Shown here one piece after another: positions 31,964 to 42,388 of a stretch of DNA of 64,000 nt. Every line of letters starts with the position of its first letter. Within the stretch, counting starts at the first letter, position 1. A program made the translations under genes and the position numbers. Source of the DNA: Streptomyces sp. A3M-1-3 (GTDB taxonomy: Bacteria; Actinomycetota; Actinomycetes; Streptomycetales; Streptomycetaceae); NCBI RefSeq assembly GCF_024213665.1, contig NZ_JANAVP010000009.1, positions 62,001 to 126,000 of the forward strand, read 5' to 3'. The notes beneath the pieces were generated by a model. The model was not told the origin of the DNA, did not search any database, and worked only from the letters and a program-made list of their open reading frames with translations.

Positions 31964-32812
31964 CTACCAGTAGACGACGACCTTGTCGCCGACCTTCACC
32001 TCTTCGAAGAGCGCTGCGAGCTTGGTCTTGTCCCGGACGTTCACGCAGCCGTGCGAGGCGCCGTTGTAGCCGCGGGCCGCGAAGTCGGACGAGTAGTGCA
32101 CCGCCTGGCCGCCGCTGAAGAACATCGCGTACGGCATGGGCGTGTGATAGAGCGTCGACTCCCACTCCCTGGCCTTCCAGCCGACGTTGAACGTCCCCTC
32201 GCGCGTCGGCGTGTTCTCCGAGCCGAAGCGCACGTCCATCGCCGAGACGACCTTGCCGTCGACCATCCAGGCCAGGGTCCGGCTCTCCTTGCTGATGCAC
32301 ATCACCCGCCCGGTCATGCACCGCTGGTCGGGGGTGTCGAGCTCGTACGTGGTCGGCGGGCGCAGCTCACTGGCCGTCGGCTTCCGGGTCATGCCGACCA
32401 GCCGCTGCCAGGTGCTCTCGTCGACGGTGCCGGTCGTCGTGAGGCCCTGCTTCCCCTGGAACTTCTTGACCGCGGTCGCGGTCATCGAGCCGTAGAAGGC
32501 GGTGGGGCTGCGCTTGAAGTGGTCGAGCTGCTTCAGTCGTGCCTGCAACTCGCGGACCTGCTCGTTCTCCGTGCCCTCGGCCATCAGCACCTTCCCCGGC
32601 GTCGCCTCGGACGCGGATGCCGACGGTGAGGAGGAGGGCGTGGCGGAGCCGGACGGCTTGCTGTCCGCGGAGGGCGACCCCGAGGCGCCGGACTGCGGCG
32701 AGGACGGGGTGGCGGCGCCGGTGGAACTCGCGGCCTGGGCCGTACACCCGGCCGCGCATGCCACGGCCACGGCCGCCATGAGTGCTCTTCTTATGACAGT
32801 CGTGCGGTACAT
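31964..32812 (-). CDS. L,D-transpeptidase lipoprotein with peptidoglycan-binding domain
   Basis: A 282-residue exported protein. The signal peptide ends in a lipobox-like CAAGC with Cys near residue 23, so it is probably a lipoprotein. A Ser/Pro/Ala linker leads to a peptidoglycan-binding domain ([18 protein letters not shown] and [11 protein letters not shown]) and a C-terminal YkuD catalytic domain with [22 protein letters not shown], where His254 and the nucleophile Cys256 form the motif. It makes 3-3 cross-links in peptidoglycan. ATG 32812 has a G-run four bases upstream. It is convergent with the sigma/anti-sigma pair and diverges from the acyl-CoA mutase. Confidence 0.87.
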   Translation of the reverse strand: MYRTTVIRRALMAAVAVACAAGCTAQAASSTGAATPSSPQSGASGSPSADSKPSGSATPSSSPSASASEATPGKVLMAEGTENEQVRELQARLKQLDHFKRSPTAFYGSMTATAVKKFQGKQGLTTTGTVDESTWQRLVGMTRKPTASELRPPTTYELDTPDQRCMTGRVMCISKESRTLAWMVDGKVVSAMDVRFGSENTPTREGTFNVGWKAREWESTLYHTPMPYAMFFSGGQAVHYSSDFAARGYNGASHGCVNVRDKTKLAALFEEVKVGDKVVVYW

Positions 32813-33011
32813 GTATGCCCCCCGGGTTCGGTGTGTGCACCTAATGGATGCTTCCCGGGGGTGCTTGGTTGCGAACTGCGGCGCATTCTGTGAGCAAGGT
32901 CCCAGCGCGGGGCTCTCCACCCATCGCACGGCCGCCACTACAGTCCGTCGCGAAGAGGTCGTACCAGTCAGTAGCTTCAGTAGCTTCAGCCGGCGGATGG
33001 AGGCACAGCAA

Positions 33012-34607
<1,596 letters not shown>

Positions 34608-34699
34608 CAGACGCAGCCTGACAGGTGCGTCCATGCCGAGTCGTCTTACATAGAGGACAGAAAAGCGGAGTGCCGTACCCGCGTGCGACACTCCGCGGC

Positions 34700-35356
34700 A
34701 TGCTGGGTGTTACCGATCTTCCGACGTATCTCGCCGGCCTTGTGCTGATCATTCTGCTGCCGGGCCCGAACTCGCTGTACGTGCTCTCGGTCGCCGCCAG
34801 GCGCGGTGTGCGTACGGGCTACCGCGCGGCGGCCGGCGTCTGGTGCGGCGACGCGGTGCTGATGGTGCTCTCCGCCGCCGGAGTGGCCTCGCTGCTCCAG
34901 GCCAACGCCCTGCTGTTCGGGATCGTGAAGTACGCGGGCGCCGGCTATCTCACCTGGCTCGCCCTCGGCATGCTGCGCGCCGCCTGGTCGATGTGGCGCT
35001 CGCGGCACGAGCCGAGCGCCGAGGTCCGGGCCGAGGAACCGGCCGCGCCCACCGCCGAACGGCCGTTCCGCCGGGCCCTGGTGATCAGCCTGCTCAACCC
35101 GAAGGCGATCCTCTTCTTCATCTCCTTCTTCGTGCAGTTCGTGGACCCCGGCTACGCCCACCCGGCGCTGTCCTTCGTCGTCCTCGGCACCCTCGCCCAG
35201 GCGGCCAGCGTCCTGTACCTCTCAGCCCTGATCTTCGGCGGCACCCGCCTGTCGGCGGCCTTCCGCCGCCGCAAGCGCCTCTCGGCGGGCGCGACGACGG
35301 CGGCGGGCGCACTGTTCCTCGGCTTCGCGGCAAAGCTGTCGGTCAGCAGCGTGTAA
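34700..35356 (+). CDS. LysE/LeuE-family amino-acid exporter
   Basis: A 218-residue membrane protein of the LysE/RhtB family, with about six helices and the signature LPGPNSLYVLSVAARRGVRTGYRAAAGVWCGDAVL near the N-terminus. LNPKAILFFISFFVQFV is the second conserved block. It probably exports an amino acid, most like LeuE (leucine). ATG 34700 has no ribosome-binding site; GACACT ends seven bases before it, possibly a leaderless start. The 3' end overlaps the convergent acyltransferase by 14 bases. Confidence 0.82.
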   Translation: MLGVTDLPTYLAGLVLIILLPGPNSLYVLSVAARRGVRTGYRAAAGVWCGDAVLMVLSAAGVASLLQANALLFGIVKYAGAGYLTWLALGMLRAAWSMWRSRHEPSAEVRAEEPAAPTAERPFRRALVISLLNPKAILFFISFFVQFVDPGYAHPALSFVVLGTLAQAASVLYLSALIFGGTRLSAAFRRRKRLSAGATTAAGALFLGFAAKLSVSSV

Positions 35357-36479
35357 GCACCCGTTTCAGCAGGGGGGTGAGGGGGCGCTCCACGCAGCGG
35401 TGGAGTAGCCAGGCCAGGAGCAGCATCAGTGCGATCGTGCCGGCCAGGGTGGCGTACGAGGGTAGGCCCAGGTGGCGGTGCAGGAGTTGGACCGCCACCC
35501 AGCCCAGGTGCTCGTGGACCAGGTAGAAGGGGTACGTCAGTGCGCCGGCCACCGTCAGCCACCGCCAGTTCGCCCAGGCGAGGCGGCCGATGCCGATCAG
35601 CGCCACGGCGACGAAGCCCGCGGTGACGACGGCGACGATCACGGACGCGCTGCGGTACGAGAAGAACCGCGGGTCGGGCGCGTGCCACAGCGTGGCGACC
35701 GCGTAGTGCTGGCCGAGCAGCCAGCCGGCGACGGCGACGCCCCAGGCGAGTACGTTGCGCCGGTCGCGGTGGACCAGATAGAGGCCGATGCCCCCGACGA
35801 AGAACGGCGCGTACTGCGGCATCAGGACGAGGTCGAGCAGTTGGCTGTCGGCCGCGTCGGCGACCGCCGCGGCGAGTGTCCACACCGCGCAGAAGAGCAG
35901 GATCCGCTGCCGGCCACCGCCCGGCAGGACGACGAAGAGGGCGAACAGGGCGTAGAAGCGCAGCTCCGCCCAGAGCGTCCAGCAGACGCCGAGCACCCGG
36001 TCGGCGCCCAGCGGCTGTTGGAGCATGGTGAGGTTGAGCAGGAAATCCGACGGCGACACCGTCCGGTACGCCACCCACGGCAGCGCGAAGACCAGCGTCA
36101 CCAGCGCGATCGCCGCCCAGTAGGCCGGGAAAAGCCGGGAAACACGGGAGGCGAAGAAGGACCGCAGCGGCCGCCCCCAGGCGCTCATACAGATGACGAA
36201 GCCGCTGATCACGAAGAAGATCTGGACGCCGAGGCAGCCGTACGCGAACCACGGGGAGGCGGTCGGGAACTGCTCGGCGGGGGAGGTGCCCCAGGCCTTG
36301 CTGATCTCTCCGCCCCGGCCGCCGAGGTGGTACGCGGCGACCATCAGGGCGGCCAGCAGCCGCAGCCCGTCGAGGGCGCGCAACCGGGCCGGGGGACCTG
36401 CCTGCCCTACGCGCGCCGCGGGCTGGGGGAGCGAGTCCGCGAGGGGGGCGTCGGGCGTGGCTATGGGGGTCGAGGTCAT
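35343..36479 (-). CDS. Acyltransferase 3 family membrane protein
   Basis: A 378-residue polytopic acyltransferase (AT3/OafA-like) with about ten helices. RALDGLRLLAALMVAAYHLGG contains the conserved His; GVQIFFVISGFVI and the CWTLWAELRFYALF block with the conserved Glu are also present. Such proteins acetylate or otherwise acylate exported glycopolymers. It is the downstream end of a three-gene minus-strand run after a polysialyltransferase-like and a GT2 gene; the start overlaps the upstream stop by four bases, so it belongs to the glycopolymer cluster and may decorate the polymer. Confidence 0.84.
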   Translation of the reverse strand: MTSTPIATPDAPLADSLPQPAARVGQAGPPARLRALDGLRLLAALMVAAYHLGGRGGEISKAWGTSPAEQFPTASPWFAYGCLGVQIFFVISGFVICMSAWGRPLRSFFASRVSRLFPAYWAAIALVTLVFALPWVAYRTVSPSDFLLNLTMLQQPLGADRVLGVCWTLWAELRFYALFALFVVLPGGGRQRILLFCAVWTLAAAVADAADSQLLDLVLMPQYAPFFVGGIGLYLVHRDRRNVLAWGVAVAGWLLGQHYAVATLWHAPDPRFFSYRSASVIVAVVTAGFVAVALIGIGRLAWANWRWLTVAGALTYPFYLVHEHLGWVAVQLLHRHLGLPSYATLAGTIALMLLLAWLLHRCVERPLTPLLKRVLTRC

Positions 36480-37849
36480 CCGAGCGCGGCCCGCTTGAGG
36501 TGCCGGGCGCGGCGGACCACGCGCCGCACCGCCGGGCTGCGCGGGATGAACGCGAGCTGGGCCGGGACCGCGCCGGGCAGGCCGAGCGCGGTCAGCCGGC
36601 GCCGCTTGAAGTAACGCCAGGTGTGCGCGTCGAGGTGGCCGGCGAGATAGGCCTCGGCGGCCGGCCGCAGCCCCGCCAGGATCTGCGGCTGCATGGCGAA
36701 GCCGACCGCCGTGACCAGCCCGGTCAGCGACTCGCGCACCTGCTCCCCGGTGGGCGGCGCCCAGCCGGCGACGGCCTGTTCGTCGGCCAGATCGGGCAGC
36801 AGCGCATCCACGATGGTCAGCGGTACGCGGTTGCTGTTCTGGTACGGGGCGAGGCGGTCCAGCAGCGGTTCCGTGCCGGTCCGGGCGACCGGGATGCCGT
36901 ACAGCATCGCGGCCGTGAACAGACCGGTGGAGAAGCAGCCGGCCACCAGGGCGGGGCGCAGCCGCTGGTAGAGCACCTCGGCGAGTACCGGGCTGTCCAC
37001 CACGGTCAGTTCGGCACCGAGCCGCTCGGCCTCCTCCTCGACCAGGCGCGACCAGCGGGCGGGCGCGCTGGGGTGCGGCTTGAACACGAGGTGCCGGTGG
37101 CCGAGAGCGTGCGCGCCGCGGACCATGCGGACATGCAGCTCCTCCTCTTCCTGAGGGGTGAGGAGGGAGAGGGCGGAGAGGTACTGGCCGAGGAGCAGGG
37201 CGGGGGCTTCCGCCGGGACCGGCGCGCATTGCGTGTCGGACTCGGCGAGTTCGGCGAGTTCGGCGAGGACCTTGGTGAAGGCGTCGGTCGGCACCAGCCG
37301 GGGCTCGACGCCGAACTCACTCAGCAGCAGGGGCCTCAGCCCAGGCACCAGGTCCAGGTGGAGCAGCCCGCGGACCCGGGTGCCGATCAGCGGATCGAGC
37401 TTGTTGCGGGTCGGCCCGTAGCTCATCAGGCCGTCGGCGTACACCTCGATGGGCGCGCCCGGGAACAGCTGGACCACCGACAGTGCCGGGCTGACCTGCA
37501 AGGACTCGACGATCAGCTCGACCCGGTCGTCACCCAGCCCCCACAGCTGCCGCAACTGCCGCTCCCACAGCGGTGCGTCCTCCGGGCGTGGGGCCCAACT
37601 GCCCGGATGGAAGGGGGCGATGGTCTCGTTCCAGGACAGCGTGCCGTCGAAGCGGCCGCGCAGCAGCGCGAAGCCCGGCATCTCGTCGAGGCCGGGCGTC
37701 GTCTCCGGGGTGGCGGCGTTGTTGCTGACGAGCAGCAGCCGGCGGTCGGCGGGGCGGAAGCAGCCCGCGTCGATCGCCGCGGCGAGCGTGGCCGTCCCGT
37801 ACAGCGTGGAGGCCAGGAAGATCTGCGTGGTACGGACGGGGCTGCTCAT
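36476..37849 (-). CDS. Polysialyltransferase-family glycosyltransferase
   Basis: A 457-residue protein resembling alpha-2,8-polysialyltransferase-family (DUF6716-neighbouring) glycosyltransferases: TQIFLASTLYGTATLAAAIDAG at the N-terminus, then EVYADGLMSYGPTRNKL, and HLVFKPHPSAPARWSRL and LVAGCFSTGLFTAAMLYGIPVARTGTE near the C-terminal half (GT-B fold). It would polymerise nonulosonic acid such as Kdn or join it to another sugar. It starts within the TGATG overlap with the upstream GT2 gene and runs into the acyltransferase gene. Association with NeuA/NeuB-type genes across the divergent promoter supports the assignment. Confidence 0.78.
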   Translation of the reverse strand: MSSPVRTTQIFLASTLYGTATLAAAIDAGCFRPADRRLLLVSNNAATPETTPGLDEMPGFALLRGRFDGTLSWNETIAPFHPGSWAPRPEDAPLWERQLRQLWGLGDDRVELIVESLQVSPALSVVQLFPGAPIEVYADGLMSYGPTRNKLDPLIGTRVRGLLHLDLVPGLRPLLLSEFGVEPRLVPTDAFTKVLAELAELAESDTQCAPVPAEAPALLLGQYLSALSLLTPQEEEELHVRMVRGAHALGHRHLVFKPHPSAPARWSRLVEEEAERLGAELTVVDSPVLAEVLYQRLRPALVAGCFSTGLFTAAMLYGIPVARTGTEPLLDRLAPYQNSNRVPLTIVDALLPDLADEQAVAGWAPPTGEQVRESLTGLVTAVGFAMQPQILAGLRPAAEAYLAGHLDAHTWRYFKRRRLTALGLPGAVPAQLAFIPRSPAVRRVVRRARHLKRAALG

Positions 37850-38826
37850 CAGGCGGCCACCCCCGCGGCCACCGGACGCCGCCTGAGCCTGCGCAGCCGG
37901 GCGGCCCGCCGGACATCCATGGAATCGAGCGCGTCGTCCAGGACATTCTGCGGCATTCGCTTGAGAGCGGCCGCGCTCATGGAGCGCAGTTTTCGGGCCA
38001 CGGCTGGTTCGAACCTTTCAGCGGATCCCACGTGGTGGGAAATGATCGCGCAGTACGTGCGCACGGCTTTCGGCAGGAGAGTCTCCGCGTCCCGGTCCCG
38101 GGCGGTTTCCTCCAGTACCTGGTCGAATGCCCTGATGAAATCGAGCTGACGCACATCGCCGATCTGGGTGAGCGAGGTCGCGACCCCGCGCCGGTAGAAG
38201 ATCCCCGGCAGACCGACGGCGGCGAAGGAATCGGCCTCCCGGTGCAGCCGCCAGATCCACGGCCGGTCCTCCGCGGTGCGCAGTCCGTCCGTGAAATGCA
38301 GCAGTCCGCGGTCGGCGAGCCGGCGGTGGTAGACCCCCGCCCAGGCGTACGGATAGTCGACCGACGTGGACCGGTCGGCCGGCAGGATCGCGTCGCGCGG
38401 CGAGGAGACCTCGCCCTGCAGGCCGTGCGGGACGCGGTGGACCGTACGGGCGCGCGCCATGCACTGGACATGGTCGGTACGGACGAAGTCGCAGCCCAGC
38501 GCCTCGATGGCGGCGAGCACCCGGGCGTAGTGGCCGGGCGCCAGCCAGTCGTCGCCGTCCAGGAAGGTGAGGTACTCGCCGCGCGCCGCGTCCAGCCCGG
38601 TGTTGCGCGCGGTGGCCAGCCCGCCGTTCTGCTCATGTCTGAGCACGACCGCCCCCGGCAGCTCGTGGGCCGCGCGTTCGAGCAGCTCCGGTGTCCCGTC
38701 GGACGAGCAGTCGTCGACGAGAATGAATTCGAAATCCTCCCGGGCATTCGAACGGAGGCTTCTGAGGGTGTCGGGGGCGTATGTCTGCACGTTGAAGAAC
38801 GGCACGATGACGGAGAGCTTAACCAC
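37849..38826 (-). CDS. Glycosyltransferase family 2 protein
   Basis: A 325-residue GT2 (GT-A fold) enzyme. LSVIVPFFNVQTYA starts the fold, DDCSSDGTPELL and the DxD-type FLDGDDWLAPGHY give the nucleotide-sugar binding site; the C-terminal half has GIFYRRGVATSLTQIGD. It likely adds a sugar to the cell-wall glycopolymer. GTG 38826 was chosen because it opens on the domain and TAATGT lies seven bases upstream (leaderless); ATG 38859 is 11 codons earlier. It diverges from the DUF6716/NeuAB operon and overlaps the next gene by one base. Confidence 0.8.
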   Translation of the reverse strand: MVKLSVIVPFFNVQTYAPDTLRSLRSNAREDFEFILVDDCSSDGTPELLERAAHELPGAVVLRHEQNGGLATARNTGLDAARGEYLTFLDGDDWLAPGHYARVLAAIEALGCDFVRTDHVQCMARARTVHRVPHGLQGEVSSPRDAILPADRSTSVDYPYAWAGVYHRRLADRGLLHFTDGLRTAEDRPWIWRLHREADSFAAVGLPGIFYRRGVATSLTQIGDVRQLDFIRAFDQVLEETARDRDAETLLPKAVRTYCAIISHHVGSAERFEPAVARKLRSMSAAALKRMPQNVLDDALDSMDVRRAARLRRLRRRPVAAGVAA

Positions 38827-39013
38827 CCGCGTGACATTAGGACTTGTCCCGGCATTCATTCTGGCCCGCATGCGGACAGTGGATGAACGAAGAATGGCGA
38901 GACCGTTAACCTGCCTCATTCCACGCCACATTCGCATTTTATCGACAGGTTGTTAACCAGCTGTTGCGGGCTAGTTGGGCCGCCAAGCGGAACGCCTGCA
39001 TACCGTCGGCGTC
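38827..39013. other. Divergent promoter region of the glycopolymer cluster
   Basis: This 187-base gap is less GC-rich than the surroundings and separates the minus-strand GT operon from the plus-strand DUF6716/NeuAB operon. It holds no gene. Candidate -10 elements lie at both ends (38833-38838 on minus, 39001-39006 on plus), each seven bases from a start codon. Confidence 0.5.
38833..38838 (-). promoter_or_regulatory. Putative -10 element (TAATGT) seven bases before the GT2 start
   Basis: TAATGT on the minus strand ends seven bases before GTG 38826, the spacing of a leaderless promoter; no matching -35 is apparent. The plus-strand partner for the divergent gene is TACCGT at 39001-39006. Confidence 0.4.
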
Positions 39014-40345
39014 GTGCCAGTAAGTACCGAGAGGAACCTGCGGGTCGCCGTACTCGCGGATTCCGATACGCGATGGAAATGGGGCGCACTCACCGCGCAC
39101 CGCCTCGCCCCCGAACTCCACCTCACCGGATTTCTGCTCCGCGGCCGGGCCACCCCCACCGCGCGCCAGCTCGGCGAAGTCGGCGTGAAGGCCGACCGGT
39201 TGAGCGAGGTGACCAGCACGGAGTTCCTTCAGGAGATACGGAACGAGCAGTACGACGTCGTCGTGCTGGCCCTCGTCGGCGGCGCCGCACAGGCGATGCT
39301 GCACGGCCTGCGCCGGCTGTGGCCGACCCCTGCGGCGCGGCCCGTACTCGTCACCGGATACGTCGGAGTCGTATACGAGAAGCTCGCCGACGGGCTGCTG
39401 CTCCGGCACGGGGCGGACCTCGTCCTCGCCAACTCGCGCCACGACGCGGAGCGCTTCCGCGCGGTGTACGAGGGGGTGGGCGCCGATGCCGGAAGCGTCG
39501 TCGAGACCGCCCTGCCGTTCCTCGGCGGCGCGCCGTACGAGGAGCGCCCCGGCGGTACGGAGACGGTGGTCTTCGCCGCCCAGCCGTCGGTGCCGGAGAG
39601 CCGCGCCGACCGTACGTATCTGCTGCGGCGCGCGGTCGAACACGCCCGGCTGCACCCGCTTCGCGAGGTCCTGATCAAGCTGCGCAGCAAGCCGGGCGAG
39701 CACACCACGCATCTGGAGGAGCTGCCGTACCAGCGGATCGCGGACCGGATCCCGGGTGGACTGCCCGCCAACTGCCGCCTCGTCTACGGGCACATGGGCG
39801 AGGTCCTCGATCGCACCGACCTGCTGGTGACGGTCAGCTCGACGGCGGCGCTGGAGTCCCTGCACCGGGGCATCCCCACGGCCCTACTGACCGACCTCGG
39901 GGTGCGCGAGGCGCTCGGCAACCACCACTTCCTCGGCTCCGGCTGCCTGGCGTCCTGGGACGAGCTCGACGAGGGCCACCGTCCGCAGGCCGACCCCGAG
40001 TGGCTGGCCCGGCAGGGCGTGGCGGCGGGCGGATCGTACGGAGACATCTACGCGAGCGCGTTCGACGCGGCCCGCAAGCGCATCGCGGAGCTGACCGAGC
40101 AGCGGGAGCTGCCGCCGCTCACCCCCTACTACACCCTCGCCACGGCGCCCGGATACCTCCCCGGCATCCTCGCCCGCCACCATCTCGGCCCCGACGGAGC
40201 CCCACTGCCGGGCGCCGCGCCGACCGCGCAGGCATCCGGCGTACGCCGCTGGGTCCGCTCCGCGCTGCGGGACGCGGCGCGTGGCGCGTACCGGCACGGC
40301 GTCCAGCGCGTGGCCCCAGTCATCCGCCGGATGGGAGAACTGTGA
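39014..40345 (+). CDS. DUF6716-type putative glycosyltransferase
   Basis: A 443-residue protein of the DUF6716 putative glycosyltransferase group. It opens with LRVAVLADSDTRWKWGALTAHRLAP, then DLLVTVSSTAALESLHRGIPTALLTDLGVREALGNHHFLGSGCL in the second half, a GT-B-like donor-binding region. It is probably a sugar transferase for the nonulosonic-acid polymer. GTG 39014 has no ribosome-binding site, but TACCGT (39001-39006) ends seven bases upstream, suggesting a leaderless mRNA. Its TGA overlaps the GTG of the NeuA-NeuB gene by four bases (GTGA). Confidence 0.77.
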   Translation: MPVSTERNLRVAVLADSDTRWKWGALTAHRLAPELHLTGFLLRGRATPTARQLGEVGVKADRLSEVTSTEFLQEIRNEQYDVVVLALVGGAAQAMLHGLRRLWPTPAARPVLVTGYVGVVYEKLADGLLLRHGADLVLANSRHDAERFRAVYEGVGADAGSVVETALPFLGGAPYEERPGGTETVVFAAQPSVPESRADRTYLLRRAVEHARLHPLREVLIKLRSKPGEHTTHLEELPYQRIADRIPGGLPANCRLVYGHMGEVLDRTDLLVTVSSTAALESLHRGIPTALLTDLGVREALGNHHFLGSGCLASWDELDEGHRPQADPEWLARQGVAAGGSYGDIYASAFDAARKRIAELTEQRELPPLTPYYTLATAPGYLPGILARHHLGPDGAPLPGAAPTAQASGVRRWVRSALRDAARGAYRHGVQRVAPVIRRMGEL

Positions 40346-42321
40346 GCACCACCGACCCCGACGTACGCACGGTCCTCGCCGTGATCCCCGCCCGCGGCGG
40401 ATCCAAGGGCGTACCGGCCAAGAACCTCGCCCCCGTGGGCGGGGTCCCACTGGTGGCGCGCGCGGTGCGGGCCTGCCTGGCGGCGCGGCTGGTCACCGCT
40501 GTCGTCGTCTCGACGGACGACGCGGCGATCGCGGCGGCCGCGCGGGACGCGGGCGCGGAAGTGGTCCCCCGCCCGCCGGTGATCGCGGGCGACACCGCGA
40601 CGAGCGAGTCGGCCGTACTGCACGCGATGGACGCGTACGAGGCGCTGCACGGGACGCGGGTGGACGTCGTCCTGCTGGTGCAGTGCACGAGCCCGTTCCT
40701 GACCCGTGAGGACATCGACGGCGTCGCGTCGGCGGTAACGGAGTCGGGAGCGGACACGGCACTGACAGCAGCCCCGTTCCACGGCTTCATCTGGCGCGAG
40801 CCCGCCTCCGGCGAGGACGCGGGGGCCAGTTTCGCCCCGCCCGCCCCGGCCGAGGCGTTCACGGACGCCTCCGGCGAGGAGGCGCAGGACAGCGGCACCT
40901 TGTCAGGCCCTGCGCCCGGCGGTACGGCCGCCCCGGCGCCCGGCGGCAGCCCGGCCGGTCCGGCGCCCGCCTTGGCCCAGGCGGCCATGTACGCCTCCGG
41001 CGAGGAGGCGCGGGAGAGCGGCACCCCGGCACGCCCGGCGCCCGGCGCCCCGGCCGGTCCGGTGGCCGGCGGTGCCCCCGGCGCCGTAGGCGGCTACGGC
41101 GTCAATCATGACCAGGCCTTTCGGCCGCGCCGGCAGGACCGGCCGCAGGACTTTCTGGAGACCGGCGCCGCCTACGCCATGGACGCCGCCGGGTTCCGTG
41201 AGGCGGGTCACCGCTTCTTCGGCCGGACCGCCCTCGTTCCGGCCGATCCGGCCCGCGTGCTGGAGATCGACGACCCGCACGAACTGGCGCGCGCCCGAGC
41301 GCTCGCGCCCCTCCTCGACCCCCATCCCCTCACCACTCCCTCAGGTCCCCTGCACACGCACACCCCACGCCCCCAGCGAAGGACAGCACCCTCCATGAGC
41401 ACCTCCTCCCGTCTGCGCACGCTCGGTTCCCGCACCGCCGGCCCCGGCAACCCCGTCTACATCACCGGCGAGATCGGCATCAACCACAACGGCGATCTGG
41501 AGAACGCCTTCGCGCTCATCGACGCCGCCGCCGAAGCCGGCTGCGACGCGGTCAAGTTCCAGAAGCGGACGCCCGAGATCTGCACCCCGCGCGACCAGTG
41601 GGACATCGAGCGCGACACCCCCTGGGGCCGCATGACGTACATCGACTACCGCCACCGCGTCGAGTTCGGCGAGGACGAGTACCGCGCCATCGACGAGCAC
41701 TGCGCCAAGCGCGGCATCGACTGGTTCGCCTCTCCGTGGGACACGGAGGCTGTCGCCTTCCTCGAGAAGTTCGACGTGCCGGCCCACAAGGTCGCCTCTG
41801 CCTCGCTCACCGACGACGAGCTGCTGCGCGCCCTGCGCGCCACCGGCAAGACGGTCATCCTCTCCACCGGGATGTCCACCCCGAAGCAGATCCGGCACGC
41901 GGTGGAGGTGCTGGGCAGCGACAACATCCTGCTCTGCCACGCCACGTCCACGTACCCGGCGAAGGCCGAGGAACTCAACCTGCGGGTGATCAACACCCTG
42001 CGGGAGGAGTACCCCAACGTCCCGATCGGCTACAGCGGCCACGAGACGGGCCTGCAGACCACGCTCGCCGCCGTCGCCCTCGGCGCGGCCTTCGTCGAGC
42101 GCCACATCACGCTCGACCGCGCGATGTGGGGATCGGACCAGGCGGCGTCCGTCGAGCCCGGCGGTCTGCAGCGTCTGGTGCGTGACATCCGCACGATCGA
42201 GACCGCGCTCGGCGACGGCGTCAAGAAGGTGTACGAGAGCGAGCTCGGCCCGATGAAGAAGTTGCGCCGGGTCACCGGGACGGTCTCCGAGGGCGGCGAC
42301 CGCATCCCGGCCGCGGTCTGA
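40342..42321 (+). CDS. Fused CMP-nonulosonate cytidylyltransferase-NeuB synthase
   Basis: A single 659-residue frame that joins two enzymes normally encoded separately. Residues 1-350: NeuA-like cytidylyltransferase with VIPARGGSKGVPAKNL, VVVSTDDAAIAAAARDAGAEVV and VLLVQCTSPF. Residues 352-659: NeuB-like nonulosonic acid synthase, GEIGINHNGDLENAF, KFQKRTPE, GYSGHET and GAAFVERHITLD, without a C-terminal SAF domain. The synthase makes the acid from PEP and a hexose/hexosamine; the transferase activates it to CMP form. The join (PSMSTSS, Met at 41395) has no stop codon; an independent start there would have only a distant GAAGGA. Residues about 154-250 of the transferase are an Ala/Pro/Gly-rich insert with repeats. 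Confidence 0.85.
   Translation: MSTTDPDVRTVLAVIPARGGSKGVPAKNLAPVGGVPLVARAVRACLAARLVTAVVVSTDDAAIAAAARDAGAEVVPRPPVIAGDTATSESAVLHAMDAYEALHGTRVDVVLLVQCTSPFLTREDIDGVASAVTESGADTALTAAPFHGFIWREPASGEDAGASFAPPAPAEAFTDASGEEAQDSGTLSGPAPGGTAAPAPGGSPAGPAPALAQAAMYASGEEARESGTPARPAPGAPAGPVAGGAPGAVGGYGVNHDQAFRPRRQDRPQDFLETGAAYAMDAAGFREAGHRFFGRTALVPADPARVLEIDDPHELARARALAPLLDPHPLTTPSGPLHTHTPRPQRRTAPSMSTSSRLRTLGSRTAGPGNPVYITGEIGINHNGDLENAFALIDAAAEAGCDAVKFQKRTPEICTPRDQWDIERDTPWGRMTYIDYRHRVEFGEDEYRAIDEHCAKRGIDWFASPWDTEAVAFLEKFDVPAHKVASASLTDDELLRALRATGKTVILSTGMSTPKQIRHAVEVLGSDNILLCHATSTYPAKAEELNLRVINTLREEYPNVPIGYSGHETGLQTTLAAVALGAAFVERHITLDRAMWGSDQAASVEPGGLQRLVRDIRTIETALGDGVKKVYESELGPMKKLRRVTGTVSEGGDRIPAAV
40801..41091 (+). 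repeat. Ala/Pro/Gly-rich insert with internal direct repeats inside the cytidylyltransferase
   Basis: About 97 codons interrupt the cytidylyltransferase between FHGFIWRE and YGVNHDQAF. Two long copies of a unit containing CCTCCGGCGAGGAGGCGC lie about 123 bases apart, coding ASGEEA-x-x-SGT and PAPG runs. A shorter version starts at 40804. The insert is a whole number of codons, so the frame is kept. Confidence 0.75.
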
Positions 42322-42388
42322 CGGACGAACCCAGACAGGACCAGACCGGCCGGCCCCTGCGTACGACCCGGACGACGAGGAGAACGCG

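Noticed and set aside
38950..40341. Extension of the NeuA-NeuB frame upstream across the DUF6716 gene
   Set aside because: The upstream part overlaps a well supported gene in another frame and reads as Arg/Pro-rich noise; GTG 40342 overlaps the DUF6716 stop as expected for coupling.
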